Origin: Camillea tinctor
Taxonomy: Eukaryota > Ascomycota > Sordariomycetes > Xylariales > Xylariaceae
Reading direction: 5' to 3'
Length of the DNA stretch: 64,000 bases
NCBI GenBank assembly: GCA_022578605.1
Contig: MU394063.1
Span: 558,001-622,000, forward strand
Shown here: positions 10,908 through 23,873 of the stretch, in pieces
Position numbering within the stretch: the stretch's first letter is position 1
Layout of the letters: every line of letters begins with the position of its first letter
Notes under the pieces: generated by a model
Seen by the model: only the letters and a program-made list of their open reading frames with translations
Databases searched by the model: none
What the model was told of the DNA's origin: nothing
Made by a program: the position numbers and the translations under genes

Positions 10908-12631
10908 GGGTTAGGGATGGGTTACATACCTAATGAATGAATGAACGAGTGGGATGTATTATCACGACTGATGGATGGGTGGCGTTTTGGGGCTGTTTTT
11001 GGTTCAAAAGTCATGTTAGCCAACTATATCTTATGCGATGATTGGAGTCACGAAGAACTCCTGTGTATGCCTTAGTTGAGTATTAGCTACCCTAGACAAA
11101 ATTCAACAAATATCTCTTACATCGGTTTTCCTCTATATTTACACGATTTCTTGGGATCCCATTTTATTCTCTACCGGCATGTCAAAAAGCCTTAAGAGGA
11201 TTAGGCATCGGATGCCCAATGTAGTTACAAGAAAGCTTTGCTTTCATGTATATCCCTTTTCATGAACATCTAAGCCGTCCGTATTGTAATACAAGAGCGA
11301 AGCTATTAAGTTGCTAGTGCTACGTCTAGGTGATCCGGATGCACCGACTAAGCAAGTCACAGAGATGAAGTCTGTGCTACTATACCTATAATCAAGTATC
11401 ACATAGTATACAACACTAACAAGTATCAGAATGAAATCATGGGGCGACACAAATCCCGGTACATTTCCCTTGAATCAACAGAAAGCATATACAGCGCAAA
11501 TTATAAGCTCCCGGGAATAGACAACTAGAGGTGGAAAATAAGAACCATCATGATGATTTCATATGCAAACTATGTGGGACAAAAGGATTATAGCAAAGAA
11601 AAAACTCGTGTCTAGCGTCTAACCTAGTTATAGCCGAAAAGGCCTGTTGGCGACGGTGGTCATTTCGGGAGTGGCTTAACCTAGCTTGGTCTTGCTCAAC
11701 ATGGGTCTCGGTAATGGTTCACAGCTCCATCGTGTCTCTAACGAGCTAAACGGGAATACATCAATGATGAGTGAAATATTTTGCAAATGAATACGTAAGT
11801 TTTCTGAATTTCCTTATGGATGCCAAGTATCCAAGTTCTTGGGTCTATATTCAACTTACTACATAACCTGAATACGGTATCACCAGGTACGTGAGGGAAC
11901 TTCAAGATGTGTGAGCCTCAAACGATCGTCTTTGACATTTGATTCTGACATAGGTTAAGTTGTTCAAGGCCTAGACACGTCTATGTAGATTATATGCTTC
12001 GAAATGGAACCAGCTACTGCATTTTCTATTGATCTTGAGCTACAAACAGGAAGATCCCTTAACCCCCGCAGGTTGTCAGCTCAGAATCGACCTGTAAGAG
12101 GACCGGAAGACCGACAACCAGGATTCCATATAGAATCCTACTCTGCACTACAGACAGGTACCGGAGCTGTGGAAATATTCGGTAGGTGTCGACGACATTA
12201 GCTCAAGTTGTGGATCACAAGCCGAAAAGCCAAGTCGAATAATTGGGCGGAGCCGGTCCCTCTGGCAGGGAAACCTCGCATTTTGGGTCTGACCCCTGAA
12301 CAGCCATTGGTCACTGATCATCGTCAATCTTATCAGATCCGCTGATTAGATTCGCCCAAATCCCACCACGACGCTGATCACATCCGGTGGGCATGGTTGA
12401 AAATTTTACTTCACCCCGGCCCCAATGTATTTACCTCAGTGGGTGGTGTGTTTATTACCTGCTTGGACGTTGTTCCCGTCAGTCTCTTGCAGAATGTTCG
12501 CTTGCAGAGAATTACGGAACGTGGGCGTGGGTTCCAGGGTGGCGGTCGTATTATCAAGTTATATTGTCGTGTACCCACAGAGTATACCGAGATCGGAAAG
12601 TACCTCGAAATTCGGCTCATGTGAGCTTCTG
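10908..12631. other. Intergenic region, fumarate reductase to arylsulfotransferase
   Basis: About 1.7 kb containing the 3' flank of one gene and the promoter of the next. Short open frames (for example 12004-12201) have no recognisable content. No RNA gene or transposon ends are visible. Confidence 0.5.
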
Positions 12632-12639
12632 TATATAAA
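12632..12639 (+). promoter_or_regulatory. TATA box of the arylsulfotransferase-like gene
   Basis: TATATAAA at 12632-12639 lies 91 bases upstream of the ATG at 12723, a normal spacing for a TATA element with a short leader. Good match to consensus; use as a promoter is inferred. Confidence 0.6.
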
Positions 12640-12722
12640 GTCGTAGGGTAGACTGAATTCGGACGAACGTATAGTTGCATTCCTCATCCAGTTCCACTTT
12701 CTAGGAGAGGATATCGTCCAAA

Positions 12723-14311
12723 ATGCGGTCCCAATTATCCCTAATACCCCTCCTCGCCGGTGCTGCTTCTGCCGCGAACAGCAGCTGGCCATGGCAAACA
12801 TACAAGTCTAGCTCTGCACAACCGCCCTCCCTCCAGATCAGCAAGACTGGCGAGACATCGCCTGGGTATCTCTTCTTCGACCAAGACGGTGATGGGGCGC
12901 ACCAGTACAGCGTGTTCATCATGTCAGATGATAACGAGCTGATCTGGCAGGGATACTATGGTGACCTAACCGCCTTCAGGGTCCAGACATTCGAGGGAAA
13001 GCCTGTCCTGACATTTTACAACGGAATCTCATTGCCCGAGCCTTGGGGCTGGGGACATGGCATCATTCAGATCCTCGACGATTCTTACACAAGCATCTAC
13101 AATCTTTCAATCACGGCGGAGCAAGAAAACCTCGTACCTCCTGCCGTACTGGACCCCGACCAGCTCTGGTCATACATTGATCTACACGAAGCCAATATCA
13201 CTCCTGAAGGTACTATCCTCGTCACGATGTACAATACTACGAAGTATGACCTGAGCTCGGTGGGTGGCCCCGAAGATGGCTGGGTGACCGACAGCCTGTT
13301 CTATGAGATGGACATCAAGACGAACGAGATTCTATACCGGTGGAGTGCCTTGGCCCATATAGATCAGATCCCCATTGAAAACGTGTTGGAATTCTACCCT
13401 GTTGCGGACTATGGCCAGAACAAATCCATCCCTTACGGATACTTCCACATCAACTCTGTTGACAAGTTCGCGGACGGATCCTACCTGATTTCTTCACGAT
13501 ACTACTCATCCATCTTCAAGATCGCCAAGAACGGTTCGGTAGAGTGGACCCTACAGGTAATTGACTTCCTTAGCTGTACATAAGACACAATAAATTGAGC
13601 TCAACTAACAATAGACAGGGCAAGGATGGAGGTGATTTCACGCTAGACCCCAAGCTCTCGTTCTCTTACCAGCACGATGCTCGTATCCGAAAGGATGACG
13701 GCAACAAACTTCAAATCAGCCTTTTCGATAACTCCAACTCGGACGTGGTTTCTGGCAAGGAGCAAACCTCGGGTATCTTCCTAACTCTCGACCTCGAGGC
13801 CATGACGGCAACCCTCGACAAGGAGTACATCGACCCTCAGGACCCCACCTACTCGGTCTCGCAAGGCAACACGCAGCTGCTCGACAACGGTCACGTCGTT
13901 ATGGGCTACGGCTCGGTGCCGACCGTCCGGGAGTACACCGCCGAGGGATCCACCGTGATGACAGCCAAGTTCGGCCCGGCGGACGGCAGCGTCTTCTCCT
14001 ACCGCATCTACCGGCTCCCGTGGGTCGGGCGGCCGAACACCAAGTCCGATGCCTTCGCCTGCGTGGACCAGGCCTCCAACAACACCCTCGTGTACATGAG
14101 CTGGAACGGCGCGACCGAGCACAAGCTGTGGAACGTCTTCGCCGGCGCCAGCAACCAGACCGTGCTCGCGTTCGCGTCCGCGGCTGAGAAGACCGGCTTC
14201 GAGACCGTGGCTACGGTCCCCGGACGCGCGTCCTACGTGCGTGTCGAGGCTGAGGGCGTCGGTATTACTACAGGAGTGTCGGAGGTAATCTCTGTGCAGG
14301 CTAGCTGCTAA
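12723..14311 (+). CDS. Secreted arylsulfotransferase-family protein
   Basis: Two exons, 12723-13556 and 13619-14311, give 508 residues; the join is CAG|GT...AG|GGC in phase 0. Residues 1-17 are a signal peptide (MRSQLSLIPLLAGAASA). The rest fits the fungal arylsulfotransferase family (PF14269-like, beta-propeller): SPGYLFFDQDGDG, DLHEANITPEGTILVTMYN, FHINSVDKFADGSYLISSR, SFSYQHDARI and LDNGHVVMGYGSVP. The last three correspond to the repeated propeller blades with D/H-rich edges. Several N-x-S/T sites suggest glycosylation. Bacterial relatives move sulfate between phenolic compounds; fungal members are mostly uncharacterised and activity cannot be assumed. It ends 248 bases from the convergent P450 gene. 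Confidence 0.88.
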
Positions 14312-14559
14312 TCTTGTAACGCCGTCAATAGTATAACTTTAGATAATCACGTATATCTCTCATAGTAATAACCATATAAGTAATGGAAAAGATTATACCA
14401 GACACTACGTCAGAGTAAACGAATGTTAGAGAGCTTCCCCAAAAAGCCTAAAGTCGTCAATGACCCTTCTATGTTTATCTTCCCATCAACCTCCGTCTCG
14501 CAAAGTCGTCGCCCCATCCCCTAAATCATCGCTCTCCCAGTCCCATGATCAGGTATAAA

Positions 14560-16350
14560 TCATCCACCGCGCGGGCGCGGCGTGAGCTTCACGCGCAAAC
14601 CCGCATTATACGCCACCCCGCCGGGATTAACATACCTACCCGGGTCGACGAGCTCGAAGTCGAAGCGGCGCACGACCTCGGGCAGCAGCTTCCACAGCTC
14701 GAGGTAGGCGACGTCCCGGCCGATGCAGACGCGGGGCCCCATGCCGAACGTGAACATGACGGCGTCCATCTCGGCCTCGCGCGCCGCGCCGCCCTCCAGC
14801 CACCGCCCCGGCCGGTACGCGTGCGGGTCCGGCGCGTAGAAGTCCGCGTCCCGCTGCGGTATGTACGGCGTCACCATCACGTCCGTGCCCGCGGGGATGT
14901 AGGACGCGCCGAGGCGCCGCCCGCCCGCGGGCACCACGCGCGGGAACAGGTTCGGGGCTGGGGGCGCGAGGCGCAGAGACTCCTTGATGCACGCCGTGAA
15001 GTAGGGCAGGTGTTCGCGCGACTCGTCGTACCGGATTGGCTGGCTGAGCTTGGATGCCCGGTCGGCTTCTTGGATTTCCAGGCGGGCTTTGCGCAGGGCG
15101 TCGGGGTGGGTGAGGAGGTACCGCAGGGTACACCCCATACCGGTCCCGGCAGTGTCGGCGCCGGCTTGGAACAGGAAGGTTATGTGGGCCTGTTTGTCGG
15201 TGTAGGTCAGTGGCGACCCGTCAGAGAAGCGGGCGTCGAGACAGCTGCGGGATGGTTGTTATTGTTAGCTGTTCGCCTGGGAATCCCATCGCTTGCTAGA
15301 GCGGTAACTAACTGTTGAAGAAGATCGGGGTTGTTCATCTTCCATTCCCCGTTCGACTCTGCTATCTTCTTCTCTCGCAGGGATATCTGCTGGGCGGCGT
15401 GGGAAATCAGAAACCCCATGCCATGCTGATCGCTTACACTCGGCAAGAAGTAAGGGGCAAGGAGGGCGTTCTTGAGGATATGATCCCTAAAGCTCTTCCA
15501 TCGGCTGGAAAATCCAAAATATGGAAGCCCTTCGCGCCACGATGTGAGAAATGCCCGTTCGTCCCGGCCGTTGCGAACAAAGCCCCAGGATTCGCCAAAT
15601 GCTATGATCGTGAGGAAGTCGGCTGCGAATTCACTGCAGAGATATGTTATTGATTAGAACGATCTTTGGCCTATATATAGTAATTCTCACGCTACTTTTT
15701 GACCGATATCAATTATCTCGTCTGCTCGAGAGTGGTCGGTCATCTTTTGAATAAAGAGTTCAATGAGCTCGTCCAGACGAGGTTCCCAATTTTTCTTGAG
15801 CGATCCGATAGTCCACTACAGGAAATTAGCTATCAAATATGCTATATTGTATTATCGAATTGCACTATACCTGTGAGCCTCCGAGTGCCTTCCTCAGCTG
15901 CTTATGCCTCTCTCCATCTGTTGTGGTGAATAAAGTAGGCGGACCAAGTGCCCCTGATGAATATGTGTCCGACTTGGTGTTAAACTCTGGATCCCAGTAG
16001 ATATCTCTCAGGTGTTCTGGCTTGGGGGAAAGCACCATGTTTGGTGTTACTCGAATTGGGCGCTCGGCTAGATATATAATTAGTATCACTCTATTGCGTG
16101 AAGTTCTAAGGAAGAAAATAGAGAGTTGTAAAAGTTACTAACTTCCGTATTTCTCGACCAAGTCCATTAACCACTCCAGCTCAATCCCTCGGACAGAGAT
16201 AAGGGCCAGGCTCAAAGATGTAGCGCTGGAATACCATGGCCCTGGGAATTTCGCTAGGGGGTGGAAATATATGTTATAAACTAGGCGAAGGATTACACTA
16301 GATATAGCTGCCACTAGAAGCAGAACGATCATCGAAGCGGAGAGCAACAT
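14560..16350 (-). CDS. Cytochrome P450 monooxygenase
   Basis: Five exons, 16350-16143, 16067-15871, 15815-15691, 15633-15313 and 15244-14560, give 511 residues, a normal microsomal P450 length. Residues 1 to about 25 form the ER membrane anchor, followed by the proline-rich hinge HPLAKFPGPWYSS. The I-helix oxygen-binding motif is AGADTAGT (311-318), the K-helix ExxR is ESLR (372-375), and the heme loop is FGMGPRVCIG with the thiolate Cys at about 457. Two introns use GTTAGT donors and two others use GTATAG and GTGAGA; all joins preserve frame. The sequence around the ExxR and heme loop resembles the pisatin-demethylase-like group of fungal P450s, but the substrate is unknown. It converges on the arylsulfotransferase-like gene, a possible tailoring pair, though no backbone synthase is nearby. 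Confidence 0.92.
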
Positions 16351-17819
16351 CTTAAGTTTGTAGCATCTGTTTTCTAGGAGTACTTAATATTTAAAAGCTT
16401 GTGCTTTAAAGACAAATTCATATTTCTGAGGGGCCATAATGAAGTTATTATACCTGGCGAGTACCATCCACTGTATGATAAATATTGCTACCTATCTTGA
16501 TTTTACTATTGCCATCGGGGGCCAGACCGAGCTTCATGCATTAAGGTAAGTGTAGTCACATTTCAAGACAATGATGTATCTGCATCTACACACACAGCCA
16601 GATCGGCAACAATAAGAGCCAATCGCCTTTAACCTGTTGTGTTACAAAGCTGGTACTATACGGGACAGTCAGCAAGTCAAATATCATTTGGAGTTTCATT
16701 CGGCAATGCATTTTGCCATTCCAGCTTACATCGATCACCTCCTTGTAGTTTCTATAACAATACGATGAGCAGAATACGACTTAGAGCCGCCCAAGCCAAT
16801 GACTATCCCGAAATCTGGGGTAGAGGTTGGCTTTGAAGAGATCAATGTACTTGATTTGGCTGCGGTAGGGGTCAAATTGATGTCAGAATTACCTACTCGC
16901 TTCCTGGTCGTTATCCTCTTCTGTAGACCACTTCCTCTCACAACTAAACTGTTACGTCCTAGCCAGAGGGGGGTTACAAGTATGATACAGAAGTGGAGAA
17001 CAATAGCCACTCAGTCATTGTTGAAGTCTTTGTTTCTTGGCTTAGTTAATTATTTCAACTCAATTGTGACATAAACACAATTGGCGCTTGTGGTGGTATG
17101 GGCCATCCTTGAGGCTTTCCACATACTATGTCCATCGGTCCAGAAATCCGGTAACTGATAACGAAAACACTTACCTTGCAGTAAGAGAAGGTGGTAATTG
17201 GACGGTAATGAATTTGGTACGTCAAATAGGGATGCCTGTGGCCTCCTTAATTGTTATCTTAATTGTTTTTGATTGGTTGATGACCTATACTCCGCAGCGT
17301 CGTCGTCACTTAATTACCTAAACCTATCCCGACGAATGCATCTCTTTTACACACTATTATCTTAGCAGCATGTCTCTCTAATTAAGAGTAGCCATAATCA
17401 GTGTAAAATACGACTCTATTCGACAAACTTTTAGGGAAAGGAAACATGTTGCGGGTGTCTGCGTGTAGCTATGATATGATGCTGCATCGTCTAATAGCGA
17501 AGGGGGCACCATGGCGAGCTGTTGTCACACGATCAGACCAATGGATTTTGACAAGGCGAGTAAAGCACAGGAAGAAAAAAGAAAATCATGCATATTTCTC
17601 ATGCTCAAGATCTTGGATTGCTGACTCCGAGCAGCGTTTGATTCCCTATCGCTAAGTGGCAACCCGGATGGCAAGGAAACGGGTATTATGGTAAACGAAG
17701 ATTGATGAATGATGCAATATATGAAACCCTCACTTATCTCATAAACTCACACAAGCTATATAATTAAAGACGTATTACGGAGTTTTAGGCCTATTAATCG
17801 ATCATACTGCTGCATAGTG
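16351..17819. other. Gene-free stretch upstream of the P450
   Basis: About 1.5 kb with only short frames lacking recognisable motifs (for example 16799-17074 plus and 17088-17321 plus). It includes the P450 promoter at its left end. No RNA gene seen. Confidence 0.45.
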
Positions 17820-20119
17820 TTGTAGGGACTAGGGGAACCAGGAACCGTGGCTAAGTGTATATATATAATACGTTGCTTTACGATAAATGGAGCTTTATTT
17901 TTGCCTTTAAAGATAGTTAACAATAGCTATAAAGCTGAGTATATTGTTTTTACTTACCTAACTTTTATTTATATACTGGGGGCTGACTTCAGTCCCTCAC
18001 AACCTCATACATCTGGGGATAGAGGAGATCCCCAGTTCAGTGGGAGACTATGACTATAGGTTTTGGAATACCTGGCACCCTTAGATTTATTACTGGAATC
18101 TCTCTTGTCTAAAACATTTGTACTATTTCTTATTCCTTTGGTTTATGAAAAATCAGAGGCTTATGTAAACCTTCTCAATATTGTAACAAATCGTTGGAGT
18201 ATGTTTACCAAGAGTAGGTATCGATCACGTAAATTATACAGACTTATACATGACGATCATTCCCCTACTCATAGAGAGTAGACACAACCGCCAATTGCAT
18301 TGACAAAAACTCCCGACTTCATCATGATACGTGTAAGAATCATAAGGTCGTCATAGTACTTAACAAGCCTATAACATTTCGGCTCTATAGTAGCTGCCCG
18401 ACAACATTGTGCGGGGTCCCACCACATCCAGTCTATTGATTCTCAGTTTAGTAGTTGAGATATGTCGGTATCGTTTACTTAAGTGCTAGATCTAGCCCCA
18501 GCAAAGCTTACAAGGCTAGTACATACCATGCATATTATGCGGAACTAGATGGCCTTGTTTGTAGTACTGCCATACATTCCCATTTCTCATATGCTCCCAT
18601 GGGAGAATTCTTTTCCCCACTTCCTGCCATAACCTTTCCCCCCATTTCTTCTCATGATCCATTTCATGGGAATTTCTCCAGGGATTCCTACGCTAAGAAG
18701 TTATGGGAGCTCCCGCGGGTTCCCGTTGTATAACCCTAGTTATGAGGGCCCTAGCAAGGTAACCACGATGTTATTATATGAAAGACTAAATCTACTGCTA
18801 CCTGTGACGTTGGGGGTAGCGACCACCAACCCGCTAAACCAACGGCTCGCAATGGCTATCCCGCAAAAGGATATCAGAATTTCATAGCCGACCGCTATTA
18901 AATCTATAATGGTATATATGGTCAAGTCGGCAACATCTCCACGATCGCCGACCATAACACAAAGTACTAAGTATGGTATAGTAAAAAAAGTTAATTCTTA
19001 TAAGTTCAACAAAAGACTAAGAACTAAAGTATTTATAACGATTGCGGCCATATAGCCAAGAACAACGCAACAGTTATAAATAAAAAGTAATAAAGCTATT
19101 GTAATTATTACAACGAAGGTTTAAATACTTAGGTACGATTAAGAACTGAATATATTTAAAAAAAAATAATAGCTTACAAACTAAACTAATAGTAACTATA
19201 ATGGTTTATATAGATGGCTAACTAGCATGTTACACATAGGGTTAGGGACTGGGCCCCATGCCATGACATTTCGTAACGAGGAAATTGTCAATTTAGAGGA
19301 GTACTATCGATGCAGCTTGAAGAGTGGATAGTTTCTTGAACAATGCAGTGTGCCACCTTGTTAACGAATGTATATGAAATCCTTCATGACTTAGACCCCA
19401 CGGTGTTAAACCATCTGGGATACAGGCGTTTATGGAATCCCCCATACGCACTACACAACAACAAACTATGATGGTTTTCTGGGGATTCTCTCACCATTTT
19501 TTGATTTTCACCTCGACTAAAAGGAAAAGTAAATCAGCAATCGGGTTTTACAGAAAAGGGTATTACCTTCTGGGAAGCCATTCCCGGAGAAAATGATGGC
19601 CCTTAAGACGTTAAAGGAGTCAGAACGATTCTTAGGGTCACATACCGATTCCCAAAGCGCCGTTGGGTGGTGGTGACACGACGACAGCGTAGGCTTCCGG
19701 AACATCACTGATGTTAAAAGAATTTTTCCCTGTATAGGGGCAATTAAAGTATATATGGCAAACTTTAGTCTCGCCATCGTAGAGGTCGAGTTTACCCTCA
19801 CACCCACTAGGCGAGCTTTCCCGGCCACAGGCGGCAGCGTTGTCGGTCCCCCCAGGTAGTGAACTGGAGATAGAGGAGACCCCCTACCAACAGTTGTATG
19901 AGGCTGTGAGGGACTAGGGACTGAAGTCCCTAGTCTACGACACCCAACCTTCATACTGTTTATTTTGAAATAGAGATAAAAGACTCAAAGCAAAAAGGAA
20001 TGTATTGATCTAAACTGTAACGCCGACATGCCATGTTGTAAAAGGAAGAAACTATCGCAAACCTGTAATGCATCGCGAACTATATACAATTGTGGTCCCT
20101 AGTTCCCCTAGTCCCCACA
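17820..20119. mobile_element. Inverted-repeat-bounded element, probable decayed non-autonomous DNA transposon
   Basis: The left end, TGTAGGGACTAGGGGAACCA beginning at 17820, matches the reverse complement of the right end, TGTGGGGACTAGGGGAACTA ending near 20118, with only two mismatches over 20 bases. A second pair of related inverted segments sits about 165 bases inside each end: 17984-18042 and 19868-19935 share ACTTCAGTCCCT and CTCACARCCTCATACAWCTG in opposite orientation. The interior is partly AT-rich (18960-19210), has no long open frame and shows no transposase motif. No obvious target-site duplication flanks the ends. It fits a MITE-like or decayed class II element; the superfamily cannot be told from this copy. 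Confidence 0.55.
19905..19936. repeat. Near-perfect palindrome
   Basis: GACTAGGGACTGAAGTCCCT, followed by AGTC, reads almost the same on both strands (about ten-base arms around GAAG/CTTC). It belongs to the right subterminal repeat of the inverted-repeat element and could form a hairpin. Confidence 0.6.
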
Positions 20120-22149
20120 TCAGTAGGATTACGATTTTATTAATTTCGTCAGTCGAGATCTCGGAATCATAGTCAGGATAGTCAGCCCGCTTCCCCCTAC
20201 ATAGTAATTCTGTGAATCAGCAAAGGAGGCTAGAATGGAGAGTGACTACACTAGTCCGAAGGGCACAGGATACTCACCATTCTAGAGAGGCGTTCTTGAC
20301 ACGGAACTCGGTTTCTAACTTATTTTGAAAAACTATGTTCACCCACTGGGCGTAACCTTCAGGGGATGGGTTTTGCGTCATCTTATGACAATCCTATACG
20401 GGCCGGATACAGGATTTCAGGTGTATATCGTATCTAGCTGAAAGGAATCTCTTGTCAAAATGACTAGGTATGGGACAAAATACAGACACGGAACTATCTA
20501 CTTATAGACCCTCCTTCAAAAAATTGGCTGTGGATTATCAAATCTCCTTTCAGAGCATGCACAACCTAGAATTGTGACTGGGAAGGTCATCCATCTTGGC
20601 CTGTGATTGTTTTACTCTGATATTCAATACCTACTTACCATTGAGCTTCCTCGGACGTAACCTATCTTTGCATTACACGACTTCAGAAGTCACAATATGA
20701 CAAAGCGATGTGATTGAGATTCATGGTATTACATCGGATCACTCTTCCGCCTGTCTGATTTCCTCATGTGGGTCAATGTCGTCTGTTTTAGGATATTGAA
20801 AGCGATTTAAATAATCTAACGTCGAATAAATGTTTGTCTTCTCATTGTCCCAGCTCGTAAGTACGACTCCTATGTGGTGTTAGTGCGCTGTCATATCCAT
20901 AATACCATTTTCAAGGACCATCTGCAGTGTTATTTTAGGTCGGTAGTTCGAGGGTTAAAGGTTAGTATTGGTCTTCCAAGCATTTTATAGTTACCCGTTA
21001 GATCCGAAGCTCGTGTTACAGAGCTTAAAGGAGTATGTACCCCTTGAATAGTCCATTCCTTGGTATGAAGGCTCGGAATAGCAAGTATGAGCGTTGATGA
21101 GCGGAACGTGTACACTGTATAGATAGATACTAATTTCCTTACCGTAGTCTCTCGTTCTTTAGCCATTAATCTAAGGCTTTATTTTCCATTTGGAAACTAA
21201 GGTGATAGTATTAGATATATTCTAAACCAATTTCGCGATACTATTTAGAATCAAGAAACCCCAGCACGCGACCTGCCTAGAAACACGACCCCAGGAGAGT
21301 TCGTCACAGCTGCAGCAGACCCTTTATCCATTATAAAGACTGGTTCCCTGAATCTGAAAGGAATACTATGTCTTGGAAAGAACGACCGTGATGAAGAAGA
21401 ATTTTGATATCGGTAAAGGATTCAATGTTGACTTAAAGTAGTCCCGGCCCTCATTTATGTCCTGTTCCCCACTCGGACCGTCGCCCCATCTACATGGATA
21501 CTAAAGACCGTCCAGTTTCCTGCGAGGCAGATCCTGGAACCTGGATCTTACCTTTAGTATTCCTGTCCAGAAATATGCCGGTCTATCAGGTCATTGGCGC
21601 TGTCAAACCCCAGAAACTTAAGCAGGCCCTTAATGAAAATTTTACACACTGAATAACATCTCGGTAGGCTAAGCACCGCTGTAAAGCGTTCTTCGTTATT
21701 AGACAATTCTTTGTTCCTGTTGGCATGAATTATCTTCACGCTTGAGCATTTATAAAGTACCATTGCAGAGATAGAAGATTATAGCGGTTAAGGGCTGGCT
21801 TAGGCTTATATTGAGGTACACGACTTAGGCATAAATCAGACTGCTTAATTTTTTTAAGTCAGATACTACTCTTAAGGTTTTACGGAAATACTGAAGTTGA
21901 AGAAGAAAAGAAAAAGCAGATGGGAGATGGGATATTTATAGCTGTTTAAATCCATAGTAAAGTACGTATGTTAACCCCTATTACTTACATGTTTACTTTA
22001 TTGTTTCATTATTAGGAATAAACAAGTGGGTCGATCCGTGTGCTAAGCCGAGATATTTTGATCGTAACAATTGACCTGATATCGCAAAGGTGACATTTTA
22101 TCCGATCAAAGCTGCACAGCTGTAAATTAAGCTGTTGTAACCGCTACCT
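20120..22149. other. Gene-free stretch
   Basis: About 2 kb between the inverted-repeat element and the beta-lactamase-like pseudogene. Only short frames without recognisable motifs (20930-21166 and 21554-21763, minus). I see no RNA gene or intact repeat. Confidence 0.45.
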
Positions 22150-23873
22150 TTAATGGATTGGCTTTTGTTCCCTTTGCCCGCCTTCTCCTATAATATTGTG
22201 CTTATCTTTCTCAAAGACTTCCTCCAAATTCGGCAATTCTAGATTGTTAGCCCAAGAGAACGATACAATATCTCCACTGTCATCAACTACAAACTTGAAT
22301 AGGAAGAATGGTAGCTCGGCGATGTTATATCTACCTCTCTTCTTCGTCTCGTCGTGAGTGAGGCTCCATTCGAAAATATTGCTACAAAGGTGCCGTAACT
22401 CATATGTGTAGTCTTCAAGACCCTGAAACCGCAAGAGCAAATGGTCGTTCTGGCCAAACTGTACGAAGATATCAATAAAGAATATACCCGATTTGTTTGT
22501 GTATCTACCGATGAATGGTTCTAGGATTGTTGGTTTCAGACTGCGGCAAGCTGAACGCAATTCTGCTATGCTATCAGCAAGTTGCTTGTGTTGAGTCACA
22601 GTACGACCATTTGCTTCCTTTACCAGCGCGACGTAGTCTTGATCGTCGTTGAAGTTAAAAAGAGCTTGGATGATCGCTCGTGCAATCTAGTCTGCGGCAT
22701 CACTCAAAGCGATAGAATTAGTGAGAACGACAACGGCTGAATTAGTGTCAGGGAAAAGCGCTACCAAAGAGTAGTACCCAACCGTGCTTCCCTGATGGTA
22801 TATCATCAAAAGAGGCTTGTCTTTAATAACTAGCACAGGGTTGTCCTCAATATTCCAGAGGTTGGCATTATCACCAATGAGGCCAACCACTCCGGGAAGT
22901 TGGGTACGCAACCAGCCAAGGCCATACGAACGCTCCGTAATAGACGGGTTCTCGATGGCAATGTGATTGCTAAGAATATATGGCACGTCTTTGATAGCCG
23001 ATAAGTTTGCTGGTGTTTTTCTGTCGGTTGAACTGAGGATAGTCGAAGCCCAAGTCATGAGGTCATTCAGGCTCGAGTAAATTCCACCGGATGCCTCGAA
23101 GAAAGTGTTCCCAAAAGCTTGTAGCTTAGGAAGACGAAATGAAATCCCATCAGATAATCCAGCATATGGTTCAGCAAGTTCCCCTCTGCTCCCCAAACGA
23201 TTGGGCGTAAGCGAAGTTTCATTCATTCCGAGAGGGTGGAAGATAGTATCTGACAAGTAATCGTCCAAGGACTTCCGAGTTACTTTTTCGATGATTGCAC
23301 CGGCTATTGAGTAGCCCCAAACGAAGTAGCTCCAACTCTGGAGGAAAGGAAACAAGGTTGGGAAATGATTCACAAGCTCGAATAGCCTATCCTTTGACAA
23401 AAGCATGTTCCCATTACCTTCAAAAGCTAAATTCATGGCACCACTACCGGACAATCCGCATCAGTGAAAGAGAATGTCGGTAATGGTCATCATTTCGGTC
23501 ACAACTGGATTTTCATGACGAAACTCAGGAAGTATGTCTTTGACAGGTGTGTCCCACCTCAATACATTCTCATCCACCAATCGAGCGATGGCCGCCGCGA
23601 TAAAGGATTTCGTGATAGAGCTGATACGTAGATGGTCTCAGAACTAGTAAGTAATTGCTTCTCCGAGTCTCCGTACCCGTAGTTATATGTGTGGATGATT
23701 TCACCGTCATGTATGACGCCAATAGAAGCGCCAGGCACGCCGGAAGCCTTGCAGATCTGATCTACTTTAGAATTTGCATGTCGAAGACGATTAACGGTAG
23801 GAGATGCTGCTAATATGGTTATGCCCAAGAATATAGTCGTGACTGTCCTAAGCATTATGACACTATTAAGCAT
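22150..23873 (-). pseudogene. Serine beta-lactamase/esterase-like protein, disrupted
   Basis: The 1724-base span corresponds to about 575 codons with exactly one base missing. The N-terminus (about 22 hydrophobic residues) looks like a signal peptide, followed by KASGVPGASIGVIHDGEI. A one-base loss near 23625 shifts the frame just before the Ser-x-x-Lys motif (SITK) of class C beta-lactamases and related esterases. An in-frame TGA is at 23461-23463, and a TAG at 22687-22689 near the start of the C-terminal domain. The middle still reads as family sequence (FVWGYSIAGAIIEKVTRKSL, SYGLGWL, HQGSTVGYYSLVALFPD), but the usual Tyr-Ser-Asn before WGY is Tyr-Phe-Val. The TAG is compatible with a CpA-to-TpA change. 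No intron placement removes all three lesions. Probably non-functional; sequencing error could explain the frameshift but hardly all lesions. Confidence 0.85.

Noticed and set aside
14545..15318. 257-residue open frame on plus, opposite the P450
   Set aside because: It is the complement of the P450 last exon, which has the heme and ExxR motifs on minus.
12723..16350. Secondary-metabolite gene cluster
   Set aside because: Only two candidate enzymes, no polyketide, peptide or terpene synthase in the window, and the MFS gene is 20 kb away.
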